Below are positions 48,190-59,411 of a stretch of DNA of 64,000 bases, in pieces. The stretch is from assembly GCA_014058105.1 (NCBI GenBank), contig JACGCM010000004.1:1736001-1800000 (forward strand). Direction: 5' to 3'. A model generated the notes under the pieces. That model was not told where the DNA came from. It made no database searches and was given only the letters and a program-made list of their open reading frames with translations. Made by a program: the position numbers and the translations under genes. Origin of the DNA: Kingdonia uniflora. Taxonomy: Eukaryota > Streptophyta > Magnoliopsida > Ranunculales > Circaeasteraceae. The stretch's first letter is position 1, and each line of letters begins with the position of its first letter.

Positions 48190-49489
48190 ACTTTGATCAA
48201 ACACCTGGTAGGCAGTAGTCATACAAATGATTTGCCACTAATATAGCACTGAAATCACACACACACACGATGGGTAGAATCACGACGATTTTGAGAAAAG
48301 GGTTTGTGCGACCGGGACGGCTTTTAAGGTTGTCAATCACACACAATTTGTATAATTTGGACGGTTTTGCAGTGGTCGTGTAAGAAGAAAATGTTTGAGG
48401 AATGAGGATGGTTTTTGGCGCCAAAGGGTAGACGAACTCGTGTAAATCGCACGTGTTACCTAAGCTTAAAGAACAGTAAACAAATGCCAAATAATATAAC
48501 TGATGGTGACAAAGTCTGCATGAGCCAATATAACTGATGTTTGAACGCATGAAAAATTGGTTTCAATAAATGACAACAATTGCATATAATGGTGATAGGG
48601 TCTGCCTTACACGTCTCGAAATAGTAATAACACGTGTAGATCGAGGAACGATTAAAATTGGACACGTGGCGTGATAATAATATTTTTAAATGATTTGAAC
48701 TTTTTTATTATTAATTATGAAGTAACATTCAAGCTAGTGGATCCCACGGCCAATAAACCTACTTTAATATTCAAGCAGTTGATATTTTCAGAACAAATGA
48801 CAAAGTTGTATAAAACAAATGAAAAAGAAGACTGAACAAATAGGAAAGTTATATAACACAAATAATAACAAGTTGTTACCAAATGACATAAACGTCTGAA
48901 AGAATGCCAGAGTTGAACTAAATAAATGACATATTTTGTTTTGCAGCAGCCGCGCAGACGATTTTCCATCGTTTGTTCTGCAAGTTGAGTAGAGTAGAGT
49001 ACCATCTGTAGGAGTTATGAGTATCATCATTTCCTCTATGCCCAATGAGTATAGTACCAGTCTGTAATCAAACACTTAGTAGGTAGCAGTCACACAGACA
49101 GTTTGTGACAAATAATCAAGATAGTTTTTGCGGTTGAGTAAAAAGAATAAACTGTTCGATGAATCGGGATCGCTTTTGGCTTCAAAAACAAGACGAACTC
49201 CTATGAATCGCAGGTGATGCCTAGTCATAAACGATGAAAAATAGTAACAGAATTGGTGAAAGAGTGTGCCTTCTTATAAATATTAAACTTGTTCAAAGGT
49301 AGGACAAAATGTACTAAAACAAATGACAAGTAGTTCATGAGATGGTGACAATGTCTGCCTTCCTCGTACACGTGGCTTGATATAATAGTTTTAAATGAGT
49401 TAAAGAATTTCTTACAATTTTTTATTACGCCGGATGTGACATTTGTACTTGTGGAGTCCAAAAATAGGTGGTTGTCTGCTGTAATATTG
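48190..49489. repeat. Duplicated ULP upstream region
   Basis: Segments recur between about 48190-48780 and 49060-49500: atcaaacac...agtaggcagtagtca (48196, 49067), agacgaactc...aatcgca (about 48430, 49190), gtctgcctt and acacgtggc (48662, 49368). The offset falls from 871 to 706 bp, so one copy lost about 165 bp. The region holds CACGTG-containing words and many ACAAATGACA motifs. It is probably the promoter side of the ULP gene. Confidence 0.65.
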
Positions 49490-49609
49490 CAACTTTAGTA
49501 GGGGCAAATATGGTTTTTCCTCTTGCCATTATCGATTTTGGAATTTATTGTTCCTTGGGTCTGATTTTGTAAAGATGGCAAACACAAGTATTTATTCTCA
49601 TAATTTCCG
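49490..49609 (-). repeat. MULE-1 right terminal inverted repeat
   Basis: Its reverse complement matches the left TIR from the first base (see 12822). It ends ctcataatttccg at 49609, followed by the 9-bp duplication ttctttttt. Confidence 0.88.
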
Positions 49610-49618
49610 TTCTTTTTT

Positions 49619-49862
49619 TTTGCTCTTTCTTTAATGTTTATTTATTATTTACTAAATAATAGGAATTTTTAAATATTATTTAATGTTCTTAATTTGACTT
49701 TCTAGTTTACCTATTAAGAAGGTAGCATATTTTTCAAAAACACGTGGCTGCTTCTGAATGGCTTGGTTTCCCAGCCTTATGACCCTGGAGTCCCTGAACC
49801 ACCAGCTAACAGAAGAGTTTTCAACGTTAAGGAAAGAAAAAGTTTATCTGTTATTCTATCAA
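49619..49862. other. Host spacer between the two MULEs
   Basis: About 240 bp of AT-rich DNA with no gene. It ends in ttctatcaa (49854-49862), the left target duplication of MULE-2. Confidence 0.6.
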
Positions 49863-49960
49863 GGGCAAATTATCTTTTAGACCCTAAATACTGATCACGA
49901 ATTGGTCTAACCCCCTATGATTGCCATTTTTAGCTTTTGGACCCTAAAACACCTCAGAGC
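49863..49960 (+). repeat. MULE-2 left terminal inverted repeat
   Basis: The outer 77 bp pair with 61029-61105. Beyond that, cttttggaccctaaaacacctcagag pairs with the segment left of copia-2 (about 55880-55914), so the right TIR was split by that insertion. The word ctttagaccct also recurs in direct orientation near 50888, 50920, 55475 and 55507. Confidence 0.85.
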
Positions 49961-50360
49961 TGTTAGCTTTTGTTAAAGTACCAAAATTATCTTTTTTATT
50001 ATGTTTTAAGTTTCAATTAAAAAATTCACGTGCTAAATAATTATTCAGTTAGAATATTCACGTGGACACTAAAAAAATTTACATGGATATTTTCTAGTGT
50101 CCACATGGATTAAGTGCCAACTTCATCTCCTTCTCGCCATTGTTTTAAAATTAAAGTTAGAAAAATTATGAAACAAAAATCAAAACTAAATTAAAATACA
50201 AAGTGAAATCCATTAGCAACTAACAACTAACAACATCAACATTCATCATCTTCACAAAAAAACCCCAAAAAGAAACCCCCAAAAAATATTTTTCCAACAA
50301 ACCCAAAAACTTGGGCTTCTTCCAAAAAATCCCTTCCTTAAAACTAAAAAAACCTAAAAA

Positions 50361-50618
50361 CTAATAGAAGAACCTCCTCCTCTTCTGACGGAGAGGTTCA
50401 TCATTTTCATCGTCACCATCATCACCATTATTATTATCATCATCATCGTCCTTACCACCAACACCCTCTAACAACTCACAGTCTTCCTTGACATCGAAGT
50501 CCTCTTCGAGACATTCGTCTGAGGTATCGTCGCTATACTTGAGATGTCGTGGCTTCTAATCTTCATCACTATCACTATAGTCGAATGTTGGGGGGGTTAG
50601 TGAAATAAAATCAGACAT
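50361..50618 (-). pseudogene. MULE-2 small acidic ORF with one nonsense codon
   Basis: ATG is at 50618 and the stop at 50361: 85 residues with an in-frame TAG after SDSDED. The remainder is strongly acidic (a DDDDDNNN-type stretch) and ends in a basic QKRRR motif. It diverges from the transposase. No family is recognised; it could be a minor cargo gene or the edge of one. Confidence 0.4.
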
Positions 50619-50650
50619 TGTTGAGGCTTAAGATTTGAGACTTGTGTATG

Positions 50651-50662
50651 AGAGAGAGAGAT

Positions 50663-50709
<47 letters not shown>
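50651..50709. repeat. (AG)n microsatellite
   Basis: About 59 bp of AG units with two interruptions (atagaaag), just upstream of the small acidic ORF on its own strand. Confidence 0.95.
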
Positions 50710-50714
<5 letters not shown>

Positions 50715-51009
50715 AAAGATAAATGATGGAGGGAGATGGAGAGGTTGGAGTGTTGGGTATTGGGTTATATAAGTTTTGAAAATGACATGGAGTTAAACGT
50801 CAATCGATGTGTCTCTCCCTCTAATTCCCCATGTAACTACTCTAGAACTAGGCATAATTACCCTATTTGTGTGATTTTGCCTTTAGACCCTCTGTATTTG
50901 AAGTATGTTAACTTTTAGACCCTATACATTTGGAGCACGTGAGATGCACAAGGTAATTTAGGGCACATAAAACACAACACAACTCGATTGCCAATTGTAA
51001 TTTAGGGAT

Positions 51010-52285
51010 TGTTAGATGAAGGCAAAAGGGAAAGTTATTGCAGTACAAGGTAAGCTAAAATTTAAATTTTCTTATTATACCATTTAAAACCATGTCTAAT
51101 GATGAAATTTATAAGGTATTTTACCTAATAATTGAGTATGGTGGGGAGTGGGATAAACCATGTAAGAGTGGGTATGGAGTGAGTCAATACAGGGGTGGTA
51201 GTTGTTTAGTCTTAATTGTACTTGTTAATATTAGTTTTGTGGAACTGCTGGGGTTAATTGCTACAAGGATAGACGACGAGCATGGTCTAGATAATAATGT
51301 TCTTGTGAGGGGAGGGGTGTGATTGGGTTGTTATTTAATGTAGATGGTGTTTTGCATGCCATTAGTAATGATTTGGAAGTTAAGTTGATGTTTAGGCACA
51401 TTCAGGAAGACCCAATTCATGGGTATTAAAGATTTTTCATAGAAATAGAGGAAACACCTGAAATAGTGCCAATCCTTGTTGAAGAATTACTATTACAGTT
51501 AGGATATGATACAACAAAAATCAAGATAAAAAAGTCTACTGGATGTTTAAAGAAGACAATTAGACCTTTAAAAGTACATACTTCTAAGGCTTTTAATGCA
51601 GAATCCTTAAAGAGAAAAGCAAAAATCAAATCACAAAAATCTAAGGTGAAGAAGGTTAGGGCTGATTACCTTTATGAGGAAGAGCTTGATGATTTAACCA
51701 AAGACTATGCCAGTGAAGAAGAAGTTGAAATTAAGGAGGAGGATGTAGATAATGTTGATGAAGAAGTTACAAGATGGACAAGAGAGGAGCTTATGAGGCA
51801 ATTTGAGAATAATGAGTTTGAAGACTTAACTAAGGACTCATTCTCTGACAATGTGGATGCTGAAGAAGACTATCATAGTAACCATGCATCACAGGATGGT
51901 GATGACGTTCCTACAATGGATGACATAGATGACCATGAAGGTTTGGTTGATAATAGAGATTTTGTGATGGGTTCTTCAAACTTGTATGTGAAAGAAGATC
52001 ATGAAGATGAGGAACCCTTTTTGCCACCTCAAGCACCAGAGTCTATGCTTACAATTAGGATGGAGTAGTCAAATATATATGAGTGTAGGTCATTTATGAG
52101 GAATTTTAGAATTACTCAGAGGTTTACATTTAGGCAAAAGAAGAATAAAAGTAAGAGGATTAGATATGTGTGTAAAGAGAGACCAAGTTGTCCTTAGTGG
52201 GTGATCAAAACAAGGTTAAATGATGGCCACACCAAGACACTTTAAAAGGGGCATTTTAAATTGGCCTACAACAACAGCAACAACA
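51010..52285 (+). pseudogene. MULE-2 transposase, N-terminal part
   Basis: A short first exon MKAKGKVIAVQGK at 51016 ends in a GTAAGC-type donor. Next comes YGGEWDKPCKSGYGVSQYRGGS, the usual start of MuDR-family proteins. After frame changes a 200-codon frame (51466-52068) carries a basic stretch and long acidic linkers. It then reaches ESMLTIRME and, past a TAG, FRITQRFTFRQKKNKSKRIRYVCKE and RLNDGHTKTL, the MULE zinc/DNA-binding region. Similarity stops at about 52290, where an inserted segment begins. Confidence 0.75.
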
Positions 52286-52289
52286 CCAC

Positions 52290-53285
52290 TGTATTTAGTA
52301 TTTAGGTACCCATTTGAATTTGGTAAATTTTATAAAGTGGGTTTTGAAAGTTCTTAGTTGCCTGAGACTAGCCAATTTCGATCGTTTTAGGTCTAAATCG
52401 AAAAGGTCTTAATTCCTTTGAATTAATGGTCACAGATTAGCCTAAAAAAAGTTGGTCATATTATCTAGTGTCAACAAACAATAAGAAATAAAGGACAAGG
52501 CCAAACAAATTTTAACCCTGTGGGAAACCACTCTCAAGAGAAAAACCCACATGTCGCTGTTGAATCACCCAACAGCTAAACAATCCAGTATTGAAATCAA
52601 ATTGCAAAAGTTCGAGTACTTACAGACTCGATAAACACATCCCGTGGTTACCTCTCTTCTAATCAATCTCCTAGCAACCAATTTCATGTTCTTGCAATGC
52701 CTCGCTCCACTCTCTCATCGAAGCTCCTAATCTTGAATCACTTAAGTTCTTCAATCCAGTTTTTCAATGCATGAATAAGGTTTCTTAATCAATTGATTGA
52801 TTCAAGGCTTGATTGATTTGATTTTCTCTTGAATCTCTCAAAGATAGAATACACGGGCTCTGTTCGAATAGAAATTAATTTATTCGAATAGAAATCAAAC
52901 AAATGAAAGTATTCGAGCAACAATTAATCTATTCAAATAGAAATGCAACTGTTAAAAATTATTCGAACAAAAATAATTTTATTCAAATACAATTCAACTG
53001 TTGCAAAATATTCGAACAACATTAAAAGTTATTCGAACAGAAGGAATCTTTCCAGTTCTATTTGAATAGAAAATAATCTATTCGAATAGAAGGCGTATTT
53101 TCTTTAAGGAGATATTCTTATTACTTTTTCTTACTCTGTAAAATACATAGGCTTGATTTTTTAGTACAAAAAGTTAGAAACCCACTTACCTGTTCAGTGT
53201 CAGTCCAGCTGTAGTCGCTCAAGGTGCAATCTCTGACAACGAGTAACCACCAGATAACGCTGACATCTAAACTAGACACGGAATG
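52290..53285 (-). mobile_element. Probable solo LTR related to the copia-2 LTR
   Basis: It separates two parts of the MULE-2 transposase. Its layout parallels the copia-2 LTR read in the same orientation: an aaataaag-rich start, ccctgtgggaaaccactctc (copia-2 has aacccttacagatgaaaaaccactcc), then many copies of an attcgaatag/attcgaacag palindromic motif (52866-53090), where copia-2 has cgttcgaacga. No coding sequence is present. Exact ends and target duplication could not be fixed. Confidence 0.45.
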
Positions 53286-54300
53286 AAACAAACACCAATT
53301 ATGGATGTTTCAATTTCTTGATGCAAACAATGGTCTTTTCCCTATAGCAGTGTTTCTTTGTAGAAGTGATTGTCAAGCTACATGGATAAAGTTCCTAACT
53401 TTAGTGCATGGCCAGCTCACCTTATACCCATCTAAATTGACATTCATATCTGATAGACAAAAGGGTCATGTTGAGGCAGTTTCACAAGTGTTCCCTTATT
53501 CAAATCATAGATTTGGTTTTAGGCACATGTACAAAAACTTTAAGCAACTGTATAGAGGTACTTATTTGCTGACATTGGCTTGGAATACATCAAAGGCATA
53601 CAAAAATTCTGTAATGAAAGCAAATTTGGACAAGCTGGAAGTTGCAGAACCAGATGCAAAAACATGGTGAGAAATGTTGGATATTGAACTTGGAAGAACA
53701 TACATGCACTTGCAATGCTTTGTAGATCATTGGATTGCCTTGTGTATATGCAGTTAAAGTGATTGATCAACTGAAATATCAGTAGGTTGGGTAAGTGCTC
53801 TTTTTTTAGTTAAGATGTCCTAATTGTAATTTCATTGTACCTTTTATTATTTCACAACTTTATTATGGCCGATGTATAGATATTATAGTCATTACGATAG
53901 GGTGGTAGCCTATGTAATATCATACAACCAAGCTATAAATCTAATTGCAGACTCCTCAGGCTGGGGAGAAGTATATTACTTTTTGCCCTTAGATTACTGA
54001 ATTATTGATTTCTCTTGATTTTCATAGTATGCATTTACTCTTAGGAAACAGTCTACAAGAGATATCAGACCGCAACCATTGTTGAGACTAACAGGGAGAC
54101 CTAGAACACTAAGGAGAAGAAAGGCAGATGAGGTAAGTGGTGTGGTGAGACAACCAAGAAGATCCAGTAAGTGTCAAGCATTTGGGCATAATAACAGAAC
54201 TTGTAAAGGTCAACCTACATAAAAGCCAGGCATGGGGAGAGGAGGAGCAAAGGCATACAGATTAGACACTTAATTTAGGATACCTTTAACAAGGGGGAGG
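53286..54300 (+). pseudogene. MULE-2 transposase, catalytic core, SWIM finger and C-terminus
   Basis: It resumes with LDANNGLFPIAV, then WIKFLTLVHGQL, TFISDRQKGHVEAVSQVFP (second catalytic Asp), HRFGFRHMYKNFKQLYRG and AWNTSKAY. A TGA follows KTW. A SWIM finger reads EEHTCTCNAL...GLPCVYAV, with Tyr in place of the zinc His. The C-terminus has RLTGRPRTLRRRKAD and a CCHC knuckle (CQAFGHNNRTC). The segment with the first catalytic Asp is missing, apparently lost with the inserted LTR. Confidence 0.85.
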
Positions 54301-54345
54301 GTGAGAGGGAGAGGGACTGGTAGAGGAAAAGGAAGAGCATCTGAA

Positions 54346-54490
54346 CCATCACAGCCACCTCAACCTTTAACTTCTATTTTAACTCCTTTATCGCATACTA
54401 ATACTACTTAACCATCACAGCCACCTCAACCTTCAACTCCTATTTCAACTCCTTCATCACATACTAATACTACTTACCATCACAGCCACA
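54346..54490 (+). repeat. 66-bp coding repeat, two units plus a partial third
   Basis: Units start ccatcacagccacctcaacc at 54346, 54412 and 54477. The sequence encodes a Ser/Pro/Thr/Gln-rich tail of the MULE-2 transposase (SQPPQPSTPISTPSSHTNTT). It follows a basic RGRGTGRGKGR stretch. Confidence 0.85.
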
Positions 54491-54960
54491 ATAGAATAAT
54501 GCCACTCAACCATTACAACAATCTCAACCATTATAGGCATTTCAACCATCTCATTTAAGTGGTCAGCATTTTAGGCCACCTAGGCAAGATCTTAATACTA
54601 TAAGAGAACATGGTGGATATAAAGCCACTTAGACATCTAGAGGGTTTGCACATTAGATTGATGCTTCAGGGCATGGAGAACCATCTAATAGGCAGACTAA
54701 CAAAACTGCACCAGTTAGGGCCCTAGGAGATCTGATCATTCAGCTAACTATTTCGATGTTTCTTTTGAGAGTCTACAAAATGATAGTTTAAAAATGGCGA
54801 TGTTTAACTGTGATGTTTTGTAAGACAAATTGCTATGTGTATTTCTTGTTTGAATATATCATTTTAGAAGTATACGTATAAGAGCACTTTTAAATCATTA
54901 TATTTTCTCCTCCTTCTCCACTGTCAGTTTTGTAGCAAATTGAACTACAAATTAATCTAA

Positions 54961-55440
54961 TTACATCTCCACTGTCATTTTCACATTCTTTACAAATTCT
55001 TCTCTTATTGTATCAGTTAACCAAATAAAATTATTACAGATTGGATCTTTACATTTCAGAAACTTCTGCCCAAATGACTCTTGTGTCTTAGAAGTAAACA
55101 TTTTCATAAGGTAATTACATCCATGTACAGTACAGGGAAATCTAATACAAGGACATCCTCTTACCCAATGGCTACTTTGACCACATCCAAAACAACCATT
55201 TAAACATGATGAACTTCTTTCTGCTCCTCTGACTTGATTAACATCATCTGATAACCATTGAAAGGATCCACAAATTGAGTGTTGACACTTTAAGAACTTC
55301 CTTTCATAGTTATTTTCAGTGAGAAATAGCATAAACTTCATGATGCCATTGCACGTAACTTTCTTGCATTTTGTGTAAACCCAAGGATATTTCTATGCAA
55401 TGTAACCCTCAAGATCGCACATTTGACAAACAACCTATGA
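54961..55440 (-). pseudogene. MULE-2 cargo gene: CCHC/GRF zinc-finger protein
   Basis: The open part (55341-54961, 126 residues) and the sequence just upstream read: a degenerate CCHC (CDLEGYIA), a first GRF-like finger (KCKKVTC, then FLKCQHSICGSFQWLSDD), a perfect CCHC knuckle (CFGCGQSSHWVRGC, C-X2-C-X4-H-X4-C), and a second GRF finger (CTVHGCN, TSK, GQKFLKCKDPICNNFIWLTD). It ends in TAA or TAG next to 54961. Alternating GRF and CCHC fingers resemble the tail of plant topoisomerase 3-alpha, so it may be a captured host fragment. A splice acceptor-like CATAG lies at about 55440. It converges on the transposase, as the ULP gene does in MULE-1. Confidence 0.75.
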
Positions 55441-55914
55441 AAATTTTAACAAAACCAATGTTTTAATTTTAGTTTTTAGACCCCCTGTGTCTTAAATAAT
55501 TAGCTTTTAGACCCTATGTTTAGTTGATCCGAAACAAACTTCCGACCTTAGAATGTTTGTTAGCTTCATGTTTTCCACCACCTATTTTAAGTTCTGAAGA
55601 TGAAGTTACTTCCAAAAGAAAAAGATGAAGTAGTTAATGAGAGAGAGGAAATGAAGATGAAGATCTGGGTTGGTTTTATAGCCGTAACTGGGGTTGTAAC
55701 GGTCAGATTTGTCGTAGCCGTTAGATCTATTTGATGAAAGATCATACGTGTATCTGGTTTTACAGCGTGTCATTATGATATAATCATATGTGGGACTCAT
55801 AATTACAGCGTAAAATTAAGATTAAATCATACATGGCAGAGCTAGGGGTATTTATGGTACTTCATATTATTTTCATCTCAGAGAGCGACTTCTGGGGTAT
55901 TTTAGGGTCTAAAA
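55441..55914. other. MULE-2 subterminal DNA and inner part of its right TIR
   Basis: Non-coding. It holds two cttttagaccct-type words near 55475 and 55507 and the inner right TIR (about 55880-55914). The minus-strand frame 55606-55800 has no recognisable content. Confidence 0.5.
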
Positions 55915-56484
55915 TGTTGAGAATAGAGGTAGTTATTCTCTCTTCTACGCCAAGAACCATACTTGGGATACAGCGAATCAAGAAATAGATAAAGCAAATA
56001 ACAATAAAGAAGATAAGTATTTTCTCGGAGGTGGGAAGTGGAAAACCCTTACAGATGAAAAACCACTCCCTGCGAACAATCCACTATGATCAAACAGGTT
56101 ACACACGATCTTCTCCAAGCTTCTCAAGCTTTGTAATGGAGTCTCTAAAATACTAGCTCTCTAGAATTAAACTTACCAAAGATAATCTAACAAATAACCT
56201 AAGAGCCCTTTATATACTTAGAGGACTAATTACAAATAGAACAGATCTCGAGGCAAACTCAACGTCTCAGAAAAACTTCTAAAACCAGCCTATGCACATC
56301 TCGCTTAAACAACTCTAAGCTCGTTTGAACGACTTTGACGATAAAGGTTTCAAGCTTCAGAAAGTACACATCTTGTTCGAACGACTTCTTCGGTCTAAAT
56401 TTTTAACGCAGAAAACTACCAACTCGTTCGAACGACATTCTTCCTCGTTTGAATGACTTCGACAATTCAATTTTACCCTTAACA
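55915..56484 (-). repeat. copia-2 3' LTR
   Basis: It is homologous to 60483-61028 along its length: ctctcttctacgccaagaac, ggttacacacgatcttct, tcgaggcaaactcaacg and the cgttcgaacgac motifs. The adjoining polypurine tract is AAGTGGGAGATTG on the minus strand (56485-56496). Confidence 0.92.
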
Positions 56485-56599
56485 ATCTCCCACTTAAAAT
56501 CGAGTCTAGTAACCCATCTTTATATCTCCAAATGAATGTTTTGCACTACCCGGACCTTCAATCATGAAGACCTATAGAAGTTGTGCATGTCGTCAACTT

Positions 56600-58010
56600 C
56601 TAAAAAGTCACTACCTTCATAAACATATCAACCAGATTCACATCAGTATGAATCTTCATAAGCTTTAATACACCGTCCTCAAGGAGCGAGCAAATATAAT
56701 GATACCGAATATCAATTTGCTTGGTCCTGGAGTCAAAAGCCAAATTCTTTGCTAAGTGTATAGCGCTTTGACTATCACTATACATTTTTGGAGAAAGTTG
56801 TTCTATACCAAGCTCTTTTATCAACCCTTTAAGCCAAACCATATCCTTGCATGCTTCTATAGCTGTAACATATTCTGCCTCCGTCGTAGACAAAACTATA
56901 ATCTTCTATAGCCTAGAAACCCATGTAACCGTACCGCTTCCCAATGTAAATACGAAACCACTAGTGCTCTTCTGCCTATCAATGTCATCCGCCATATCAG
57001 AATAAATGAAACCCTATAAGCATATATGAGAACCCCATAACATAATACCATATCACGAATCCCATTTAGATACCTAAGTATCAATTTCACAGCTCTCCAA
57101 TGCTCCTTACCTGGATTACTCATATGCCTGCTAACAACTCCCACTGCCTGGGCAATATCCGGTCTTGTATAAATCATAGTGTACATTTGGTTGCCAACCG
57201 CTAATTGAAAAGAATCCTTCCGTACCTCATCGCGATCCTTCTGTGCCTTTGGATAATACTCCTTTGCCAATTTAAAGTGACCTACCAAGGGTGTACTAGA
57301 AACTTTAGAACCATCCATATTAAATTGCTTAAGTACTTTACCGATGTACTCAGCTTGAGGTAACTTTAATTCTCGCCACTTCCTGTCTCCTGTAATACGT
57401 ATACCAAGAACTTATTTTACACCACCCAAGTCCTTCATAGAAAACACCCGGGAAAACTATTCCTTCAAATTGACAATCTCTTCCATGTCGTCACTTGCTA
57501 CCAACATATCATCAACATACAGAAGTAGAATAATATATAAGTTCCCCATATTTTTGATAAAATAACTATAATCTGCATTGCTCTTCGAATAACTATTTCT
57601 AGACAAGAATTGTTCAAACTTTAAATACCACTGTCTCGGTTCTTATTTCAAACCATTTAAGCTCTTCGTGAGCCTTCACAAAAGATCTTCTTTCCCTTTA
57701 ACTGAATACCCTTCTGGCTGCTTCATTTAAATTTCTTCATCAATGTTGCCATGAAGAAATGTTGTCTTGACATCAAGCTTCTCAAGATGCAAATCTTCAA
57801 CTACAACTATATTTAACACCAACCCGAATAGTAGATATCTTCACAACAGGAGCAAAGATCTTATCAAAATCAACACCTTTTTTCTGCCGAAAGCCTTTCA
57901 CCACAAGTCTAGCCTTGAATCTCCTTGAGCCATCAGATTCCTGCTTTAGTCTGTATGCCCACTTGTTGTACAATGCTCTCTTCCCTTTCAGTAACCGAAC
58001 CAAATCCCAA
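56600..58010 (-). pseudogene. copia-2 reverse transcriptase and RNase H
   Basis: RT: ALYNKWAYRLKQESDGSRRFKARLVVKGFRQKKG, then DKIFAPVVK (58000-57810), a decayed middle, LYVDDMLVASDDME with the intact YVDD box (about 57500), and VSSTPLVGHFKLAKE. RNase H: NPGKEHWRAVKLILRYLNG, then MSTTEAEYVTAIEACKDMVWLKGL (Glu) and MYSDSQSAIHLAKN (Asp), ending at 56600 just before the polypurine tract. Several stops and frame changes. Confidence 0.9.
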
Positions 58011-58323
58011 GTTTGATTTACTCATAATGATTGCATCTCATCATGAATTGCAAGCCAGCTCCCACTTGCTCTTGACTTCCACATCTAAAGCCTCATTGTA
58101 ACTTTCCAGTTCACCACCATCCGTAAGTAACAAGTGATTTAGGGAGTTACTGTACCTAGCCAAAACTCTTACAATTTTTGGCTCCTTTCGAAGTACTATT
58201 GGAATGTCTAGATCATTAGGTTCCTCGTTTTGATCTGGTCCATTAGACTCAACAATGACTTCTTCATCAACCTCTCGAGAGGGTTTAAATTCAATGCGAC
58301 ACTTTCCGTTGCTTTACTTCGAT

Positions 58324-59294
58324 TCATTTCCATAGGTACTTTGAAGTTCTTATACAAAACTTCCTCATTGAATGTAACATTACAGCTCCGGATGATTTTT
58401 CCATTCTTCGCATCTTAAAATTGGTACCATATCCAATGAATATGCACTTCGTCGACTTTACATCTAACTTTGTCCTTGTATTTGAGTTATCAAGCACATA
58501 TGAGATACAACCGAAAATATGCAAGTAAGAAATGTTTACCTCTTTGTCGTTCCATACTTCTTTAGGAAGTCTAAAGTTCAAAGCCGTTGAAACTCCTCTT
58601 TGAATTAAGAACACTGTCGTATTAACCACATATACCCAAAAACATTTTGACAATCCAGTGTTGAGTCTCATACTCCTCGCTCTTTCATTTATGGTTCGGT
58701 TCATACATTTTGCAACACCATTTTGTTGCGGTGTTCCAAGAATAGTCTTTTGTCGCCTAATCCTGCTTGATGCGCAAAAGTCTTCAAAATCGTTACTACA
58801 GTATTCACCCCCTTTATCCGACCAAAGATACTTTAGTTTCAAGCTAGTTTCATTTTTAACTAGAGCCCTTCACTTCTTGAATTTATCGAACATATCTTAT
58901 TTATTCTTCACAAAGTAGACCCACAGTTTACGAGTAACATCATCAATGAAAGTAACGTAGTAATGAGAACCACCAAGAGAAGATACCTTCGTTGGCCCCC
59001 AAACATCTGTGTGAATAAGATCCAGCTTTCCAGGTTTCATTGATCTTCCTGTCAGTTTGAACTGACATTTTTCTGCTTCGCAAGAACACACTCTTCACAA
59101 AACTTAAAATCTACCTCATCGAGACCATTAAGCTTTCCCTTTGTTACCATTATCTTCATCCCCTTTTCACTCATGTGACCGAGCCATTTATGCCAAGTAC
59201 TTGTATTAATCCCCGGAGTTGTCGCACAAATAGTAGAAATTATGTTTTGCGTTGTATACAACATTCCGTTTGTTAAACCTCGAGCTACTACCAT
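58324..59294 (-). pseudogene. copia-2 integrase
   Basis: GAG-pre-integrase and zinc domain: WHKWLGHMSEKGM...[10 protein letters not shown]. Core: [11 protein letters not shown] (first Asp), YVTFIDD, YLWSDKGGEYCSNDF (second Asp). The third motif reads PQQNGVAKCMNRT, where the family has VAERMNRT: the catalytic Glu is Lys and the Arg is Cys, both by transitions. The tail has KEVWNDKEVNISYLHIFGC. Confidence 0.9.
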
Positions 59295-59411
59295 AGCTCC
59301 CTTTGTAACCTTTTAGAAGGTTACACCAAAGGTGCTTACATATCCACCATCATCCACCAATTGGCTAACCGAGATAAGGTTATACCCCAATTTGGGTATA
59401 AGTCACACATT

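Larger units (their letters stand above)
12822..49609. mobile_element. MULE-1: ULP1-carrying Mutator-like element with two nested insertions
   Basis: The left end starts CGGAAATTATGAG at 12822, and the reverse complement of the right end (49609 backwards) starts identically. The two ends agree at about 46 of the first 48 positions by eye, and similarity continues with gaps for about 120 bp. Flanking 9-mers are ttctatttt (12813-12821) and ttctttttt (49610-49618), 8 of 9 identical; 9 bp is the normal Mutator target duplication. Inside are a MuDR-type transposase (+), a convergent ULP1-like gene (-), small cargo genes and satellite DNA. Subtracting the Tat element (14,458 bp plus 5 bp) and LINE-1 (about 5.8 kb) leaves about 16.5 kb of native element. 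ULP1-carrying MULEs (Kaonashi, CUMULE) are known from several plants. Confidence 0.88.
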
